DNA from: Hetaerina americana
Lineage: Eukaryota; Arthropoda; Insecta; Odonata; Calopterygidae
Reading direction: 5' to 3'
Assembly (NCBI GenBank): GCA_022747635.1
Contig: JAKTNV010000009.1
Span: forward strand, 29,179,622-29,243,621
Length of the DNA stretch: 64,000 nucleotides
Part shown: positions 1 to 10,825 of the stretch, one piece after another
How positions within the stretch are numbered: the first letter of the stretch is position 1
How the letters are laid out: each line of letters starts with the position of its first letter
The notes under the pieces: generated by a model
The model's input: the letters and a program-made list of their open reading frames with translations, nothing else
Database searches by the model: none
Told to the model about the DNA's origin: nothing
Program-made: the position numbers and the translations under genes

Positions 1-111
1 TTGGAAGGGCAAGTATTTTCCGTGTATCTTGTTTTACAAGTTCCTTCCCAAAAGAAGTGGGACTGAGCCGGTTAAAAAAAGTGGTATTGCCTGAAACGTT
101 ACACTCAACTC

Positions 112-750
112 AAAATTCTTCGAAGTAGTACCCTTGTGCGTCCACACCGCTGCCAGCGGCTTTTCCATGCCTCGCGCGCCTTCTGAAAGGCGGCACTCGG
201 AATGCTGCTCAGCTCCATCGTCACAACATTTTGTAACGCTACCACCGAGCCGTGGGGACATCCTGACGGAGTTGAGGTGGGAGAAGAGAAGATACTCTGG
301 TTGGGCATCGTCGAAAAAATTTAGATCCTCACTTACATGATCGAGAAGCTATTGGCAGACCCGCGTGCGAGTTACCTTTTGTTCGTCCGAGAACACTCGC
401 GGTGCCAACTTCGCACACCTTTTTCATGCCCATATTTCGGTCACAAGTCGATGCAGGGATCTCAAGTTTATAAGAAACCATGCGAATACTTAATCTACGA
501 TCCCTGACCAAGAAAGCGTTCCCCCTGCAAGATTTTCGTCACTTTTTGAGGTCGAAGGACGACCTGAACTTTCGGCGTCTTCATCATTTTCTCTACCCTC
601 CAGAAACCACTTGACCTCTGATAAATACTCGATCTACCAATGACGTTATCGCTATAAGCTGCCTTGAGCATATAATGAGTCTCTTTCCCGGTTTTTTTCC
701 AGTTTCACGCAAAATTTGATGGCGTCGCGCTTTTCCAATAACCGTTTCAT
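112..750 (-). pseudogene. mariner-type transposase relic, catalytic core deleted
   Basis: An intact mariner transposase cuts and pastes its own element with an N-terminal helix-turn-helix DNA-binding region and a D,D34D catalytic core. Reading the minus strand from an ATG near 750, the N-terminal signature appears in pieces: KRDAIKFCVKL near 730-700, EDAESSGRPSTSKSDEN near 570-530, and DRRLSIRMVSYKLEIP followed by MGMKKVC at 500-420. At least two frameshifts break this part. It runs to about 300 (SEDLNFFDDAQPEYLL) and then jumps straight to C-terminal sequence (IPSAAFQKAREAWKSRWQRC), with a further frameshift before a final AQGYYFEEF and a stop at 112-114. The GDES motif, the DN motif and the third aspartate block are all absent, so about half the protein was lost by internal deletion. 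Family assignment is firm; the outer terminal repeats were not resolved. Confidence 0.85.
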
Positions 751-779
751 GACGGAGCGTAACGAAGATAGAGGTTTCG

Positions 780-1600
780 CAAATGAACGATCCATACTTC
801 GCAAAGATTGGGAGCCAATAGTCTCCAGTCGTTCCCGGTACTCCTCTCCCTCAAACCTAGCCAGAGATACGGCCGCCCGTCCGTCCGTTATTCGGAAAAA
901 ATTAAATTCTACAACGTTCGGTCATTCTATTCTATTCTCGGTCATCGTCTTCAGAAGCCCTGAATACGATGACCGAGTTGGACATCGAAATGTCGGCCAA
1001 TATGGACGATATAACCCGGTGGAGGACCCGAGAGGAATTTACGCAAATTCTACAACGTTTGGGACAAACTTTGTACGTGTACTTTTAGTATTGCTGTACC
1101 GGCGTAGGGTAGGTTTACCATGAATCTTGGCACCATACGCTTCTCTGCTTCGAGCCTCTGACCAACATGACAAAAAATATCCTTAAACACTGTAGTGCAC
1201 ATTATAGTAACACATTCTTAACCTACCTTATAGCCATTTAATTTGACTGTCATTTTTCTCCCCAAGCCTTAATTACAAAATTTCCTTCTCTTTTATTGTG
1301 GTCAACGTCTCCCATCGCTTCTCATTAACTTCTGCATCCGCTTGCCCTGCCTCCTTCGAATTTCACCGAGTTTCTTTTAATATAAATTTGAATAATGGCA
1401 GCGAATGCAAAAATAGGCCCAAACATGGTTCTCTTTCGATATTCTTTTACATAATTCTTGTTTAATCCTTGAGGACTTGCTCCTTGTCCCAATCCACATA
1501 ATCCTCATTGACTTGCTTTTAAACTCTTCCAATTCAGTAGATGTGGAACGAAAAACACCATATGTGTCCGACCAAATATTTCTGAGCTAAGAGCACTCGC
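780..1600. other. unassigned DNA with a small hairpin and direct repeat
   Basis: No gene or known transposon is recognised. A hairpin with two perfect 11-base arms (CTCGGTCATCG at 937-947, its complement at 967-977) sits just downstream of a sequence, AAATTCTACAACGTT, present at 905-919 and again at 1045-1059. An open frame on the plus strand (716-1123) overlaps the antisense of the mariner relic and has no recognisable domain. Confidence 0.5.
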
Positions 1601-1605
1601 ATTTA

Positions 1606-2311
1606 CTCATCTACATCTACATCTACTTAATACCCCGCAAGCCGCTGCAAGGGCGTGTGGCGGGGGGTGTCAGGGCACCACCCGTAATTTAGAAAAGAAA
1701 GAGGAAAAAAAACCGCATGCAATAACCACAAAATCATACATCCACAAAAAAAACATGGCATACATTCATGCATGAACACTTACACCCCACACACATGCAA
1801 ACACTCAATCTACATCTTACATACACATGCACCTGAAAGTATATCTAACAGCTTTGCAGTGCTTAACTTTGCTCCGACTTGTAAATTCAATGTTTTCAAT
1901 ATTTCTAAAGTGACTTCGGTTTCTTACTATTATAATTTCTGATTGTTCGGGTAAAGAATGAGTATTCGTACCTATCTGTCCTGGAATCTATCTCCCTTAG
2001 TTTATCTTTGTGGTCTGATCTACCTAAGTAGTGTGGGGCCATTATAATCCCTTCAGTGTCATATTTAAACTCGTTTGTTCTGAACCTTTCTAAAAGTCTA
2101 AGCCTCGCTTGTTCTCTCCGCACTTCAAGTGGTTCCCAGCCTAAATCCCCTAAGAGACCTGTCACACTTGTGTTCTTATCATAATAATTTTTAACGAATC
2201 TAGCGGATTTTCTCTGGACTTTATCTAATTCTTTTTGCCAAATTTTCTCCCACGGATCCCAAATACTTGCGGCATATTCCAAATGAGGTCTAACTAGAGC
2301 AAAATAACACC
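1606..2311 (-). pseudogene. CR1/L2-like non-LTR retrotransposon, 3' fragment
   Basis: This is a 5'-truncated copy of a non-LTR retrotransposon of the Jockey/CR1/L2 assemblage; the intact element would encode endonuclease and reverse transcriptase. On the minus strand an open frame (2282-1905) carries the very C-terminus of the reverse-transcriptase protein, with EYAASIWDPWEKIWQKELDK, then KSARFVKN, GDLGWEPLEVRREQARL and GRSDHKDKLREID. An untranslated 3' region of about 290 bases follows, then a conserved terminal hairpin, and finally a tail of TAGATG-like units at 1606-1635. Similarity to the copy at 56850-57597 stops abruptly at 2311, which marks the 5' truncation. It is a dead-on-arrival insertion with no catalytic residues. 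Confidence 0.9.
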
Positions 2312-3735
2312 ATGCTAATACAATATGATAATACTCATGTCTACTTGTACATGTTACTTGCTTTTTAGGTCATGTAGAGGAGATCGTACTATTTACTCAA
2401 AATGTGGGATGCCTCAAATTATATTTATGGGTCGGCTCTATGGGTGTCTCACCATTTTATTCGTCTGTATTCTAATCCGAAAATAGGAGGACTGCGAACC
2501 TTAATTCTCTCCTACCCAATGAGATTCTTATCTATCCCCCCTCGATAGGGTATCCCCTTTATATTCTTCCTTAAGGTGCCTAAAATTTGTTATAGTATCT
2601 CTGGTAGCACCTCAAGTTTTATTACTTTGTCAAAGTCGCCTTGTAAGATAAGTTGTGCGTGTGTCACCCGCCTTTCACTATCTTTTCGTGTACGAGTATG
2701 AATAGCTCATGTTGCTGCTTGCCAACGTTTTCGGGATTTGATAATAAAGAGGTTGAGCGTTGCTTCGGAGGAATCGCGTTCATTCCGTTCGAACTAGTTA
2801 CGTAATCAACTAATGGAAAATTGAAACTGCCATATATAGCTACTGGTTGATTCTGATCAGAGGCAAGTTGACACTAACACTGAGAATAGGATATAAGGGA
2901 GCAACGTCCTTGCCCAGAATCAAAATTTCTTATGGATGAAAATAGCTTTCATAAAAAGAGAGTCATGTCAAATAATTTAAATGAAATAATTGTAAGGACA
3001 TTTTAAAGTATCAAAATATTTACATGGAATTTAAATGGAGGTGATTTGACTATATTGCTGAGCATTACCGTAATTTTTGCCCACTTATAAGAATGCGAAA
3101 GCCCCGAAGCACCGAATCCCTAACCCCTGTTTTTACGATGAATTTAAAATTTGGCAGAAAGTTTCCTTTCGCGCAACATAGGGAAGTACTAAGAAATGAT
3201 GCACCGACGATTTTACATGCATACAGGTATCTGCAGTACTTACCTGAAGAGTGTAATCCTTACTTGTGAAGTAGGCATAGCCCAGAAGTTCGATGCTGTG
3301 ATGTCTAAGTAAAAGTAAATCTCTCCTAAATATTTTATATGAATTTTCAATATAACCTTTGCATCTCTCAAGTTGAAACGTGACACTTGTTTCAACCATT
3401 ACTGGTTAATAGAGTTCTATGAAACCGTTGGTGCAACAGCAATATATTAATGATGGTCATAAACTAAACTAAAATCAATTTACTCTCCAAAAGTGAATCG
3501 TGTACGAATTGCTTTTTATCTCTCAAACTTTCTTTATTTATTAGCTAAGTTAAGTCTCAGCTAATGGTGTAATGCTCGAAAAATAATTATTCCTAGATAC
3601 TAATTTGATACGAATCATCTGTCTTTCTTTTTTGGATAAAAGCAACCAGATAAAGAGTTATACGGGCAATTTTTTTATTTTGAGGTGTTATATATACTTA
3701 ATATTGGTCAAGTAAGTACTCAGAGATGAAGAGGG
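2312..3735. other. unassigned AT-rich DNA
   Basis: No coding region, RNA gene or repeat could be supported. The minus-strand frame at 3133-3399 has no recognisable motif. Confidence 0.5.
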
Positions 3736-3840
3736 ACCTAATATAAAGTAGGTTGCTGGATTGTGTTTTGCTAGGAGTCACAAAATATTTATTTCGTAGT
3801 TGTGTCCATCCAAAAACCTACTTTAACCAGTAGATTACCT
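3735..3840 (+). repeat. short interspersed repeat family S, copy 1
   Basis: About 105 bases align almost base for base with 51855-51960: GTAGGTTGCTGGATTGTG versus GTAGGATGCTGGATTTTG, then a shared GGAGTCACAAAAT, then GTCCATCCAAAAACCTAC and AGTAGATTA versus GGTAGATTA. In this copy AAAGTAGGTT (3745-3754) is perfectly complementary to AACCTACTTT (3816-3825), so it could fold back. No coding capacity or tRNA-like promoter is visible. A miniature inverted-repeat element is one possible explanation. Confidence 0.7.
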
Positions 3841-5100
3841 TTAGTAAAAATATCTCCATTAGGGAAACCATTGCAGAAAATCCATTTTGTTATTTATTTG
3901 CTTTCAAGATGAATTCTCGGGATTAAGGGATTCAATATTTCAAGATGTACTGATGCGCATTTCCTGCTATTTTTTTGTCTGTCATGTCTACTTGAATAAC
4001 TGTAATTTAAATTCAATTACCTTTTGTTACTAATGGTTTGTAAACGTTATGTTTTGTTATACTTGTTTGCTGCTAGGTTTAAGTGTGTTGATAATTGAAA
4101 AAAAAGACAATCCTTAGAAATTGCTATTTATTAATGCAACATGTTAGTTTTTTCATATTTTCTTTTTGAATGAAACACATGTAAAGTACTTCTTTCTAAA
4201 CGATTGTATCTTTTCATTGGTATTAAAGAAAAGCATTGCATTATTTTTCAACCAGACATCGGTGTGGCAGAAAATGCAATTGAATAGTCAAATGACGTTA
4301 TATTACTGTATTTATATACTATCTTGTAAGGAATTAAAAGAAGAATTATCGAAATCACATAAAGGGTAATGCTCGTTTCTGATCATCTATTCCGGCGCAA
4401 ATAAAGTATTTACCCCAAACATAGTGTGATGAACTCGTAAATTTGGTCAATGTAACTAAGGTGGAATTCCCTTCAAAAGTTGGCGATGAATGTTTATCTA
4501 CCTGAGGCGAAACTTTATGCTGAAATGGTTATCTATATTTCAATTATTAAATTGTAAAGCTGTAGGGTTAGGAATATCATATAAGCACCTTCGTAGCTTG
4601 TATATTTATAACTTCAAAGTACGTCCTGGAAAACCAGTAATTTTTCAGAATTATTTCAAATGAGATAATAAAATCTTGACCCTTTATATACCTCTGTTAC
4701 CATTGAAACATAAAAGTTGTATTGAGGTACGTATTCAGTTTGTTTTTTATGGATGATAGTTGCTGTGAAACTTACTCCAATATTGGAGAAAATTGGAAAA
4801 ACTTTGGCATTACGTTGCTTAAAATTTAAAATAAAATAAAAAGCAAGCTTAATAACGGAGTCCGGAAGGCGAATTAGGTTGCGGAGGCTAAATGATAGAG
4901 CCCATTGTAAAGAGATGGAAAGACGCGTCAGGTCGTAGAGCTGCCCATAAAGGCGAGAAGATAAGAGCAAGGGCGAAGAATTGGGAGGGAGCAAATAGAG
5001 CAGGGAAGGGAAAGTCATATGACATCACGCCATAGGAATAAATAAGATCTAATCTCTGGCTTCATTTCATATGTCTATGTATGTATATATATGCATGCAC
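3841..5100. other. unassigned AT-rich DNA
   Basis: No gene, tRNA-like sequence or repeat recognised. Short open frames at 4166-4369 (+) and 4656-5018 (-) show no motif and are typical of chance frames in AT-rich DNA. Confidence 0.5.
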
Positions 5101-5108
5101 ATATAAAT

Positions 5109-5209
<101 letters not shown>

Positions 5210-5322
5210 CATATAAGGATATTTTAAGAAAGTCTCACGAATATGAATAACAATTTAAACGGAGAATCGAGACATCACTAGTTAACAGAAGCATAGAGAA
5301 ACCCTCACAAATGATTCTCACA

Positions 5323-5418
5323 CGTATTAAAAATTTTATTTCGGTCCCCAAACCACCTTTCATTTGGGAAAGAACTCCCCAGAGGATGGTGGTTGGGCCA
5401 CCGAAAATTTTGAATACG
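5323..5418. repeat. imperfect foldback with two head-to-head copies of a GGTGG...ACCGAAA motif
   Basis: The left arm (5323-5357, read on the minus strand) and the right arm (5388-5418, plus strand) are near-complements about 31-35 bases long, differing by a 3-base gap and a few mismatches, around a 30-base loop. Each arm read outward carries GGTGGTT, a few G/C-rich bases, ACCGAAA and an AT-rich run ending in AATACG. The stem-then-GAAA layout resembles stem II plus GAAA of the hammerhead-like sequences known from Penelope-like retroelements, but the preceding CUGANGA box is not intact here. That link is only a suggestion. Confidence 0.6.
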
Positions 5419-5429
5419 TAGGTTGCATT

Positions 5430-6180
5430 TCTATGTGTTTCTTTATGTTTTTTTGGCTAGCGCTCTCTTTATTATCCGTTTATGTTTATTTGTAGGTATA
5501 TATACGAGTGTAATGTGGTCAAAATATAATTCCTTTGTCTTTCTTAACAAAAAGCATTCTACCTTACATTAGGCCCCTCTTAAATTCTAAATAATTCCTT
5601 CCTCCCATCATTCCATCCAACATCCTTATCCTGTTCCTATCCATTCATCGTTTGCATAGCGTTCTTCCCTCTACCACAGTCTTCAATATCCCATTGCCCA
5701 TCAGCACGCTTGACGCCCATCTTTCCAGCCTCTTTTTGATTTCCCTAAACAATCCAAAAAATAATATTAAACGTCATACAAAAAAATTTATCGTTTTTCA
5801 TTCTCTAAATTGGGCTTCATTGCATATTTCACTCGCAAGTTTGAAGGATCTGTATTAGCAGCCAACATTTTTAAAGCTCAAACTAATGATAATTTCAAAG
5901 TAACACACGGAACGTTGGGAAACAAAAAATTGTTCAAAATTGGAATAATAACTTTATATATTAAAAATTAATAACCAAAAATGGACAAGTAGTTCTTCAT
6001 TATAAGTTAGAGAAGTCATTAATACCATCCCTACATTTAAAATTGTTCTCGATAACTTGAGTCCAGCCTTGTACTGACTCTCCGCTATTGTGTAAACACT
6101 ACCTAGTAGCCCGAAATTAAAAACGTAGGTAGCAAATGAAAAAGAATAGAAGCCCCATTAACTGAAACGTCGCTCACTGC
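5430..6180. other. unassigned AT-rich DNA
   Basis: Nothing recognisable. The plus-strand frame at 5652-5858 lacks any domain. Confidence 0.5.
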
Positions 6181-7060
6181 CACGTAGAAAGACTTTTTTC
6201 GGGAGGAAACTTAAGGCGAGGTGGTTTGGTTGGGCGTTGTGGGCGGTGCCATTTATGAAGGCGGTGAGATGAAATGTGGAGCCGTTGTTGGGGATGGTTG
6301 TTCAAAAAGGGAAAGAGGTTTGGTAGGTATGAGGGGGGGCGGAAGGAGGCGGAGGCATTGGAGTGGGTAGAGTGTTGATGAGAGCGGTGGATGAGAAATA
6401 AAAAGGAAGAAAAAGAAAATCAATTGAAAAAGCGCTCCATGGAGTCTCCATTGAGGCAAGAGTAATTCGGGAGATGGGAGGGAGAAAAGGGGAACGGTCT
6501 CGCTTAAGGGATGGAGTCAAATGAGGAGGATGGAGAGTAGGGCTGTGGGGGTGGAGACAAAGGAAGAGAGAGAGAGAGGGAAGGAAAGAAAGGAAAAAAA
6601 ATGAAATTGGAAGCGCGTGCGATTTTCGGGATTGAGGAAAAAAAACCCTTTTTTTCCTCTTCCCATCCCCTACCCGCACCATATACGCATCGCCATTTCG
6701 TCGCTCATTTGTCTTTAATTGCAACGCCACCGCGATTTTACCGACCACATTGGCGCTCGCAGAAAGGAATGAGGCAAGGCATGGTGAGTGGTGGAGTTGG
6801 TGGGGGGTCGGACCGTGGAGAAAACCGCGTTCTTCCTTCCATGTTGGTTTTTTTTCGGAGTTTGTTCTCGTTTTTACTCCCCGGTCCACACCCATCCGCT
6901 CTCTTTCCCCTCACCCCAACGTCTGCCTCGTATTCCACCACTCCCAGAACCCCCGGCCAGGGCCACCTTATCCAACCCCCTCCGCTCCTTTCCTTCCACG
7001 CTCCTGACAAAAAACCCATCCCCCTACCATTCTTCCCTCAACCATCTTCCACAATCCTCG
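6180..7060. other. skewed island 1: purine-rich then pyrimidine-rich
   Basis: The plus strand is G/A-dominated from 6180 to about 6610 and C/T-dominated from about 6640 to 7060, with a CpG-containing centre (6660-6760). Several overlapping long frames occur on both strands, but their translations are low-complexity Pro/Ser/Gly/Arg mixtures that follow from the base composition, so they are not called as genes. Confidence 0.75.
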
Positions 7061-8158
7061 TCTCTCATGTAAATGGGATTGATTTTTCACGCGTTATCTT
7101 ATTTTTTTCGTCGAAATCTAAATAATATCCGGTAATCCTCACAGGCGGTTGCGGAAGGTTAACAACCGCAATTTGAGATGACAGAATATACTTAATGTTC
7201 AAATGCCAACATGTTGATATTTCTCCTCTATTTTGGTATATGAATTTGCAAAGGTGTGGAGGCAGTCACCGGCGCGCTGAGAATTGGAGGAAGGAGAGGG
7301 ATTTCGTTATGTTGGCAGGCACTTGGTATATGATAGGTTACGTCTCTCGAGGGTTGAGTGCGTTTCAGACATTGAATGCCAGCATAAGGAAAGTGTTCAT
7401 CGGTGACTGCCTGCACACTTGTATATGGTGCAGATAGTAGTGTACGTGTTTGAGTAGCAAGATTGGACACTCCTGAATCTAAATCATAATGCTATTGTCT
7501 CTATTTCCTTTGCTGTCACTGTCGATGGTAATCATTTAGTGAAATTTTATTTCATGAAGTGGTTATGGCAGCCAAAGGGAACTAAACAACTTCCTCAGAA
7601 ATGTTATCCTGACGCCTGTGATAAATCATTGTGCCAAGGTGTAAAATTTGTGCATTTCAACAGGTGAAATTATACTCAGTCACATTTGTGTCTACATGAA
7701 ACTTGTGGAAAATACACCAACAATACTTGTCATAGATCTCTTACTTCACACTCTGCCATAGATTAGGGAAATAATTGCAAGCGCATGCAAGGGTTTTTGT
7801 TAGTGCATGGAATTAACATTTTCTCCTATTTTTTAATACATAGATGTTTCAGAAAAGATAGTCATTAATATTCTTATATGTGTGGTTTATAGTTCTAACG
7901 AAAATATTCAGTTAGGCCAAGAATTTTTTCGATTACGTTTTTCACTCTGTTTTATGAAATTAGTTTCGTTCACATCATTCTTTCGGTGGCTTTCTGAACA
8001 TAAATTCTCACCTGAGTTGTTCGCGAGTAGGAAATCTGTACCCGAGCTAGGACAAATCCTATTCTCATTCACCAATTTTGGGTTTTTATATTTTGAGTTT
8101 ATCGTTACTCTATGGCAATTAATTATTTGTTGACTACCTGAAACTTCCTAATCCTTCT
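7061..8158. other. unassigned DNA containing an 18-base inverted repeat
   Basis: The only structure seen is a pair of inverted arms at 7254-7271 and 7401-7418, matching at 17 of 18 bases (core GGCAGTCACCG) and separated by 129 bases. This could be a degenerate non-autonomous DNA transposon. The remainder, including the frame 7882-8133, shows nothing recognisable. Confidence 0.5.
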
Positions 8159-8167
8159 CATATTTCT

Positions 8168-8381
8168 GCCGACCCCGGTGGCGGCGGGGTAACGTCCTCG
8201 TCTGCCATTCCAAGGGTCGCGGGTTCGATTCCCGCCTGGGTGAGTTTTCCTCCACCTAGGGCTTGGGGACACCTCCTTGTACATGTGATCATTGTTATCG
8301 TTGTTAATAGTTCGATGTAAAGGCCAGAATGTGCTGTTTTCGGACTTATACTGAATAAATAAAAAATAAAATATTTTATAA
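8168..8381 (+). mobile_element. tRNA-derived SINE, family A, copy 1
   Basis: The head resembles a tRNA gene: an A-box-like TGGCGGCGGGG near 8179 and a near-perfect B box GGTTCGATTCC at 8222-8232, both used internally by RNA polymerase III in tRNA-derived SINEs. A body containing TCCTCCACCTAGGGCTTGG follows, then an A-rich tail of AATAAATAAA type ending about 8371. An 8-base match, CATATTTC, flanks it at 8159-8166 and 8382-8389 and is the probable target-site duplication. It has no coding capacity and would depend on a partner LINE. A degraded relative is at 24632-24738. Confidence 0.85.
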
Positions 8382-8389
8382 CATATTTC

Positions 8390-9950
8390 AGCTTCTCTCC
8401 CGTCCTATCTTTATTTCCAATGCCTTAATTCCAACAAACCCTCAATCAGCTAACATATCATCGCCCTCACTCCTCCGATTTTTTTATTCCAAAAAGCCAT
8501 TATTTTTCCATTGCAGCAATGATGAATCCAAACTTTACCTGTTAATGACTTCTTTTTCCGGATTTGTTTTCTTTTGGGTAAATTTTTTTGAATAGTTCAC
8601 TCCCTCTTCCTCCCCCCTCTTTGAGCGGGCCTTTTCACATAAAGAGAAGTTTTCCATGGATTTTCGTTCGAAAATTCGTGGTTTCCGGTTCTGTTGTTTC
8701 AACAGTTAAAGAACGAGTTCCATGGGGATTTCCAGGGAAATTTTTGCCAGCCATAATTGAAAGATGAGAAAACACTCGCAATTTCCCTTCGGAGATTTGT
8801 TTTTTTTTCCAAAGTTGAATATAGTAGCTATTGTTATATTGACGAATGATTTTCCACTTTTACCGTATGCTATCGATCGCTTTTATATTTTACCAAATTC
8901 TTTCAATCACAAAACAATTTAGCTAGAACAGGTATGAATATAAATGTAGGTAAATAAGAGATTTTATTGAAAATACCACCTCTTAAAAATTCATATTAGT
9001 TAGTTCGGGGAGTCGGAAGTCGGCATCTGCTTTGTAGAATTCCTTCTATTAAATAATTATATTTCTAGTAACGCACATGTTTCTTATAAAATACTCATAG
9101 AATAGGTAAATAATGCTTTATAAAGCGAAAATGAGAAGTAAATTTCGCAAAGTTTCATTATATAGGCTACTGGAATTGATAATAAGTTATAAAAATGGTT
9201 ATTATGCGTCGAAATATGGTTGTTATTGTTGTACAGCAACTAATCCCACACCAAAATGCAATGAAATATAAAACTTCTTCTAAGGCCTCGGTTTTTTTTT
9301 AATTTCGCCTAGGGTCCATACAAGGATGCCTTGGATCGGTATTCCACTGCTAAAAGTTTAAGTATAAGTAAACTCTAAGTTTAATTCGGTGTTGACTACG
9401 ATAGAGTTCCGCAATTGTCACCGATTTTGGACAAACTCATACTCTTACCTCTAATGCCAAAATATCTTAAGTCACTTGAAAATATTTGTCCTCCAATTGG
9501 ATAGTAAAACTCTTGTTGGAGACCTTTAGAATAAAACATGGATGAACTCAAAATTTACCATCAACGGTCTCAATTTCTCCTAGTGAGAAAGGACCGCGTA
9601 ATTGTGAACAGACTTCCCCGTATGCGAAAACAGTAAGAGTAGCATAATGGCAATCCGTCTAGGAAATGAATTCAGTTAGTATATTGTCATCGCCTACCTT
9701 CTACCATCTCGCCCCATCTCGTGGGGCGATTTAAGAGAACCTTTTATTTCCAAGCCCGCAAGGTTTCCTTGGAACCCGGACTGGCGCACCGCACCGGCCC
9801 TCAACACCATCGCGTATCATTCGACTTCCCCATTCAACGAGAATAGAAGAAAAAACAGGCGGATGGAGACAATAGAAGAGCGATAAAGCCGCCAGATTTT
9901 AAGCCACAACAATGGTGGAGCCTGAGCAGAATGGTGGGAGATATAATTGC
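8390..9950. other. unassigned AT-rich DNA
   Basis: No gene or transposon signature seen. A short C/T-rich patch occurs at 8600-8625 and a GC-richer patch at 9700-9810, neither with a motif. Confidence 0.5.
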
Positions 9951-9956
9951 TTTTAT

Positions 9957-10043
9957 GTGTATGTATATGTATATGTGTATATATATATATATATAATATA
10001 TACATATATATATGTGTATATACATAAAAATATATTTTATATA
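9957..10043. repeat. degenerate TA/TG microsatellite
   Basis: An interrupted array of TATG and TA units. It produces spurious Tyr/Ile/His frames on the minus strand (9817-10143). Confidence 0.9.
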
Positions 10044-10800
10044 TAAATTCGCAGACCAGAGAGATAGAGGAAAAAGGACGCATTTTTAGAAAAAAAAATA
10101 TTCTTGAGTTCCCCTCTATTCGAGTAAGGAGAATGACGCACACGGTTCGATTGTGAGCGCTTAATTGAATAAAAAATAATATTTTTTAATCGCGATAAAG
10201 TGTAAAACTTTATTCTTTCATCTCCAGAGTTGTTTAATTCGTTTATTTTTTGCCTTTCCTTTCAACCGCGTCGCCGTGCAAGAGAAAAAATATATGTGCA
10301 GGTAGGACCTGAGGAGGTGGGCATTGTCTTTCTGAGGAAGCGATGCATTCCATATTGTTTTAATCCAAACAGAATGATTTGACTCTTAATTTTTTATTCA
10401 ATTCCTCCTCAGTGCGTCCTTTCATTTCACCCAACTACTTCAACTTCTAATGCCATTCTTGAGTCACCCATTCACGCGTCGTCTTTGAATTTCCCTGTTG
10501 CAGTGACACTTCTCTTCCTCTACGCAACAATTATTTTAAAGCAACACACGACAGTTCCTCATAATTCTGTTTTTACTGCTAAAAGGTTTTCTACGTCCCG
10601 GCATCGGGTAACATCGGACCATTTAAATACGTTATGATAAGAGAGATTTACTGTCGTATCAGTAAGTATTTCATCATGTTCTATCTAGCATAACAAACAG
10701 AAATGCCCATGTGCGCTCATTTTCCGGTGACTCCAATCCAGTATAAATGTGACACAAAACGCATTGATCAATTATGCCCGAATATTTCGTACGGTGGCTG
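10044..10800. other. unassigned AT-rich DNA upstream of a mariner relic
   Basis: No motif recognised. The stretch after about 10600 may include the untranslated 5' end of the following mariner copy, but a terminal inverted repeat could not be identified by eye. Confidence 0.4.
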
Positions 10801-10825
10801 AGTACGTGACTTCACCCCAATAGGA

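Noticed and set aside
716..1123. 135-codon plus-strand frame
   Set aside because: Its start overlaps the antisense of the mariner relic and it shows no motif; the length is within chance expectation for the local composition.
5640..5860. Plus-strand frame with hydrophobic and basic segments
   Set aside because: Too short, motif-free and in AT-rich DNA where such frames are frequent.
6253..7125. Long overlapping open frames on both strands of island 1
   Set aside because: Their translations are Pro/Ser/His or Gly/Arg strings that mirror the strand skew, they overlap antisense, and no domain is visible. The same holds for frames in the other islands.
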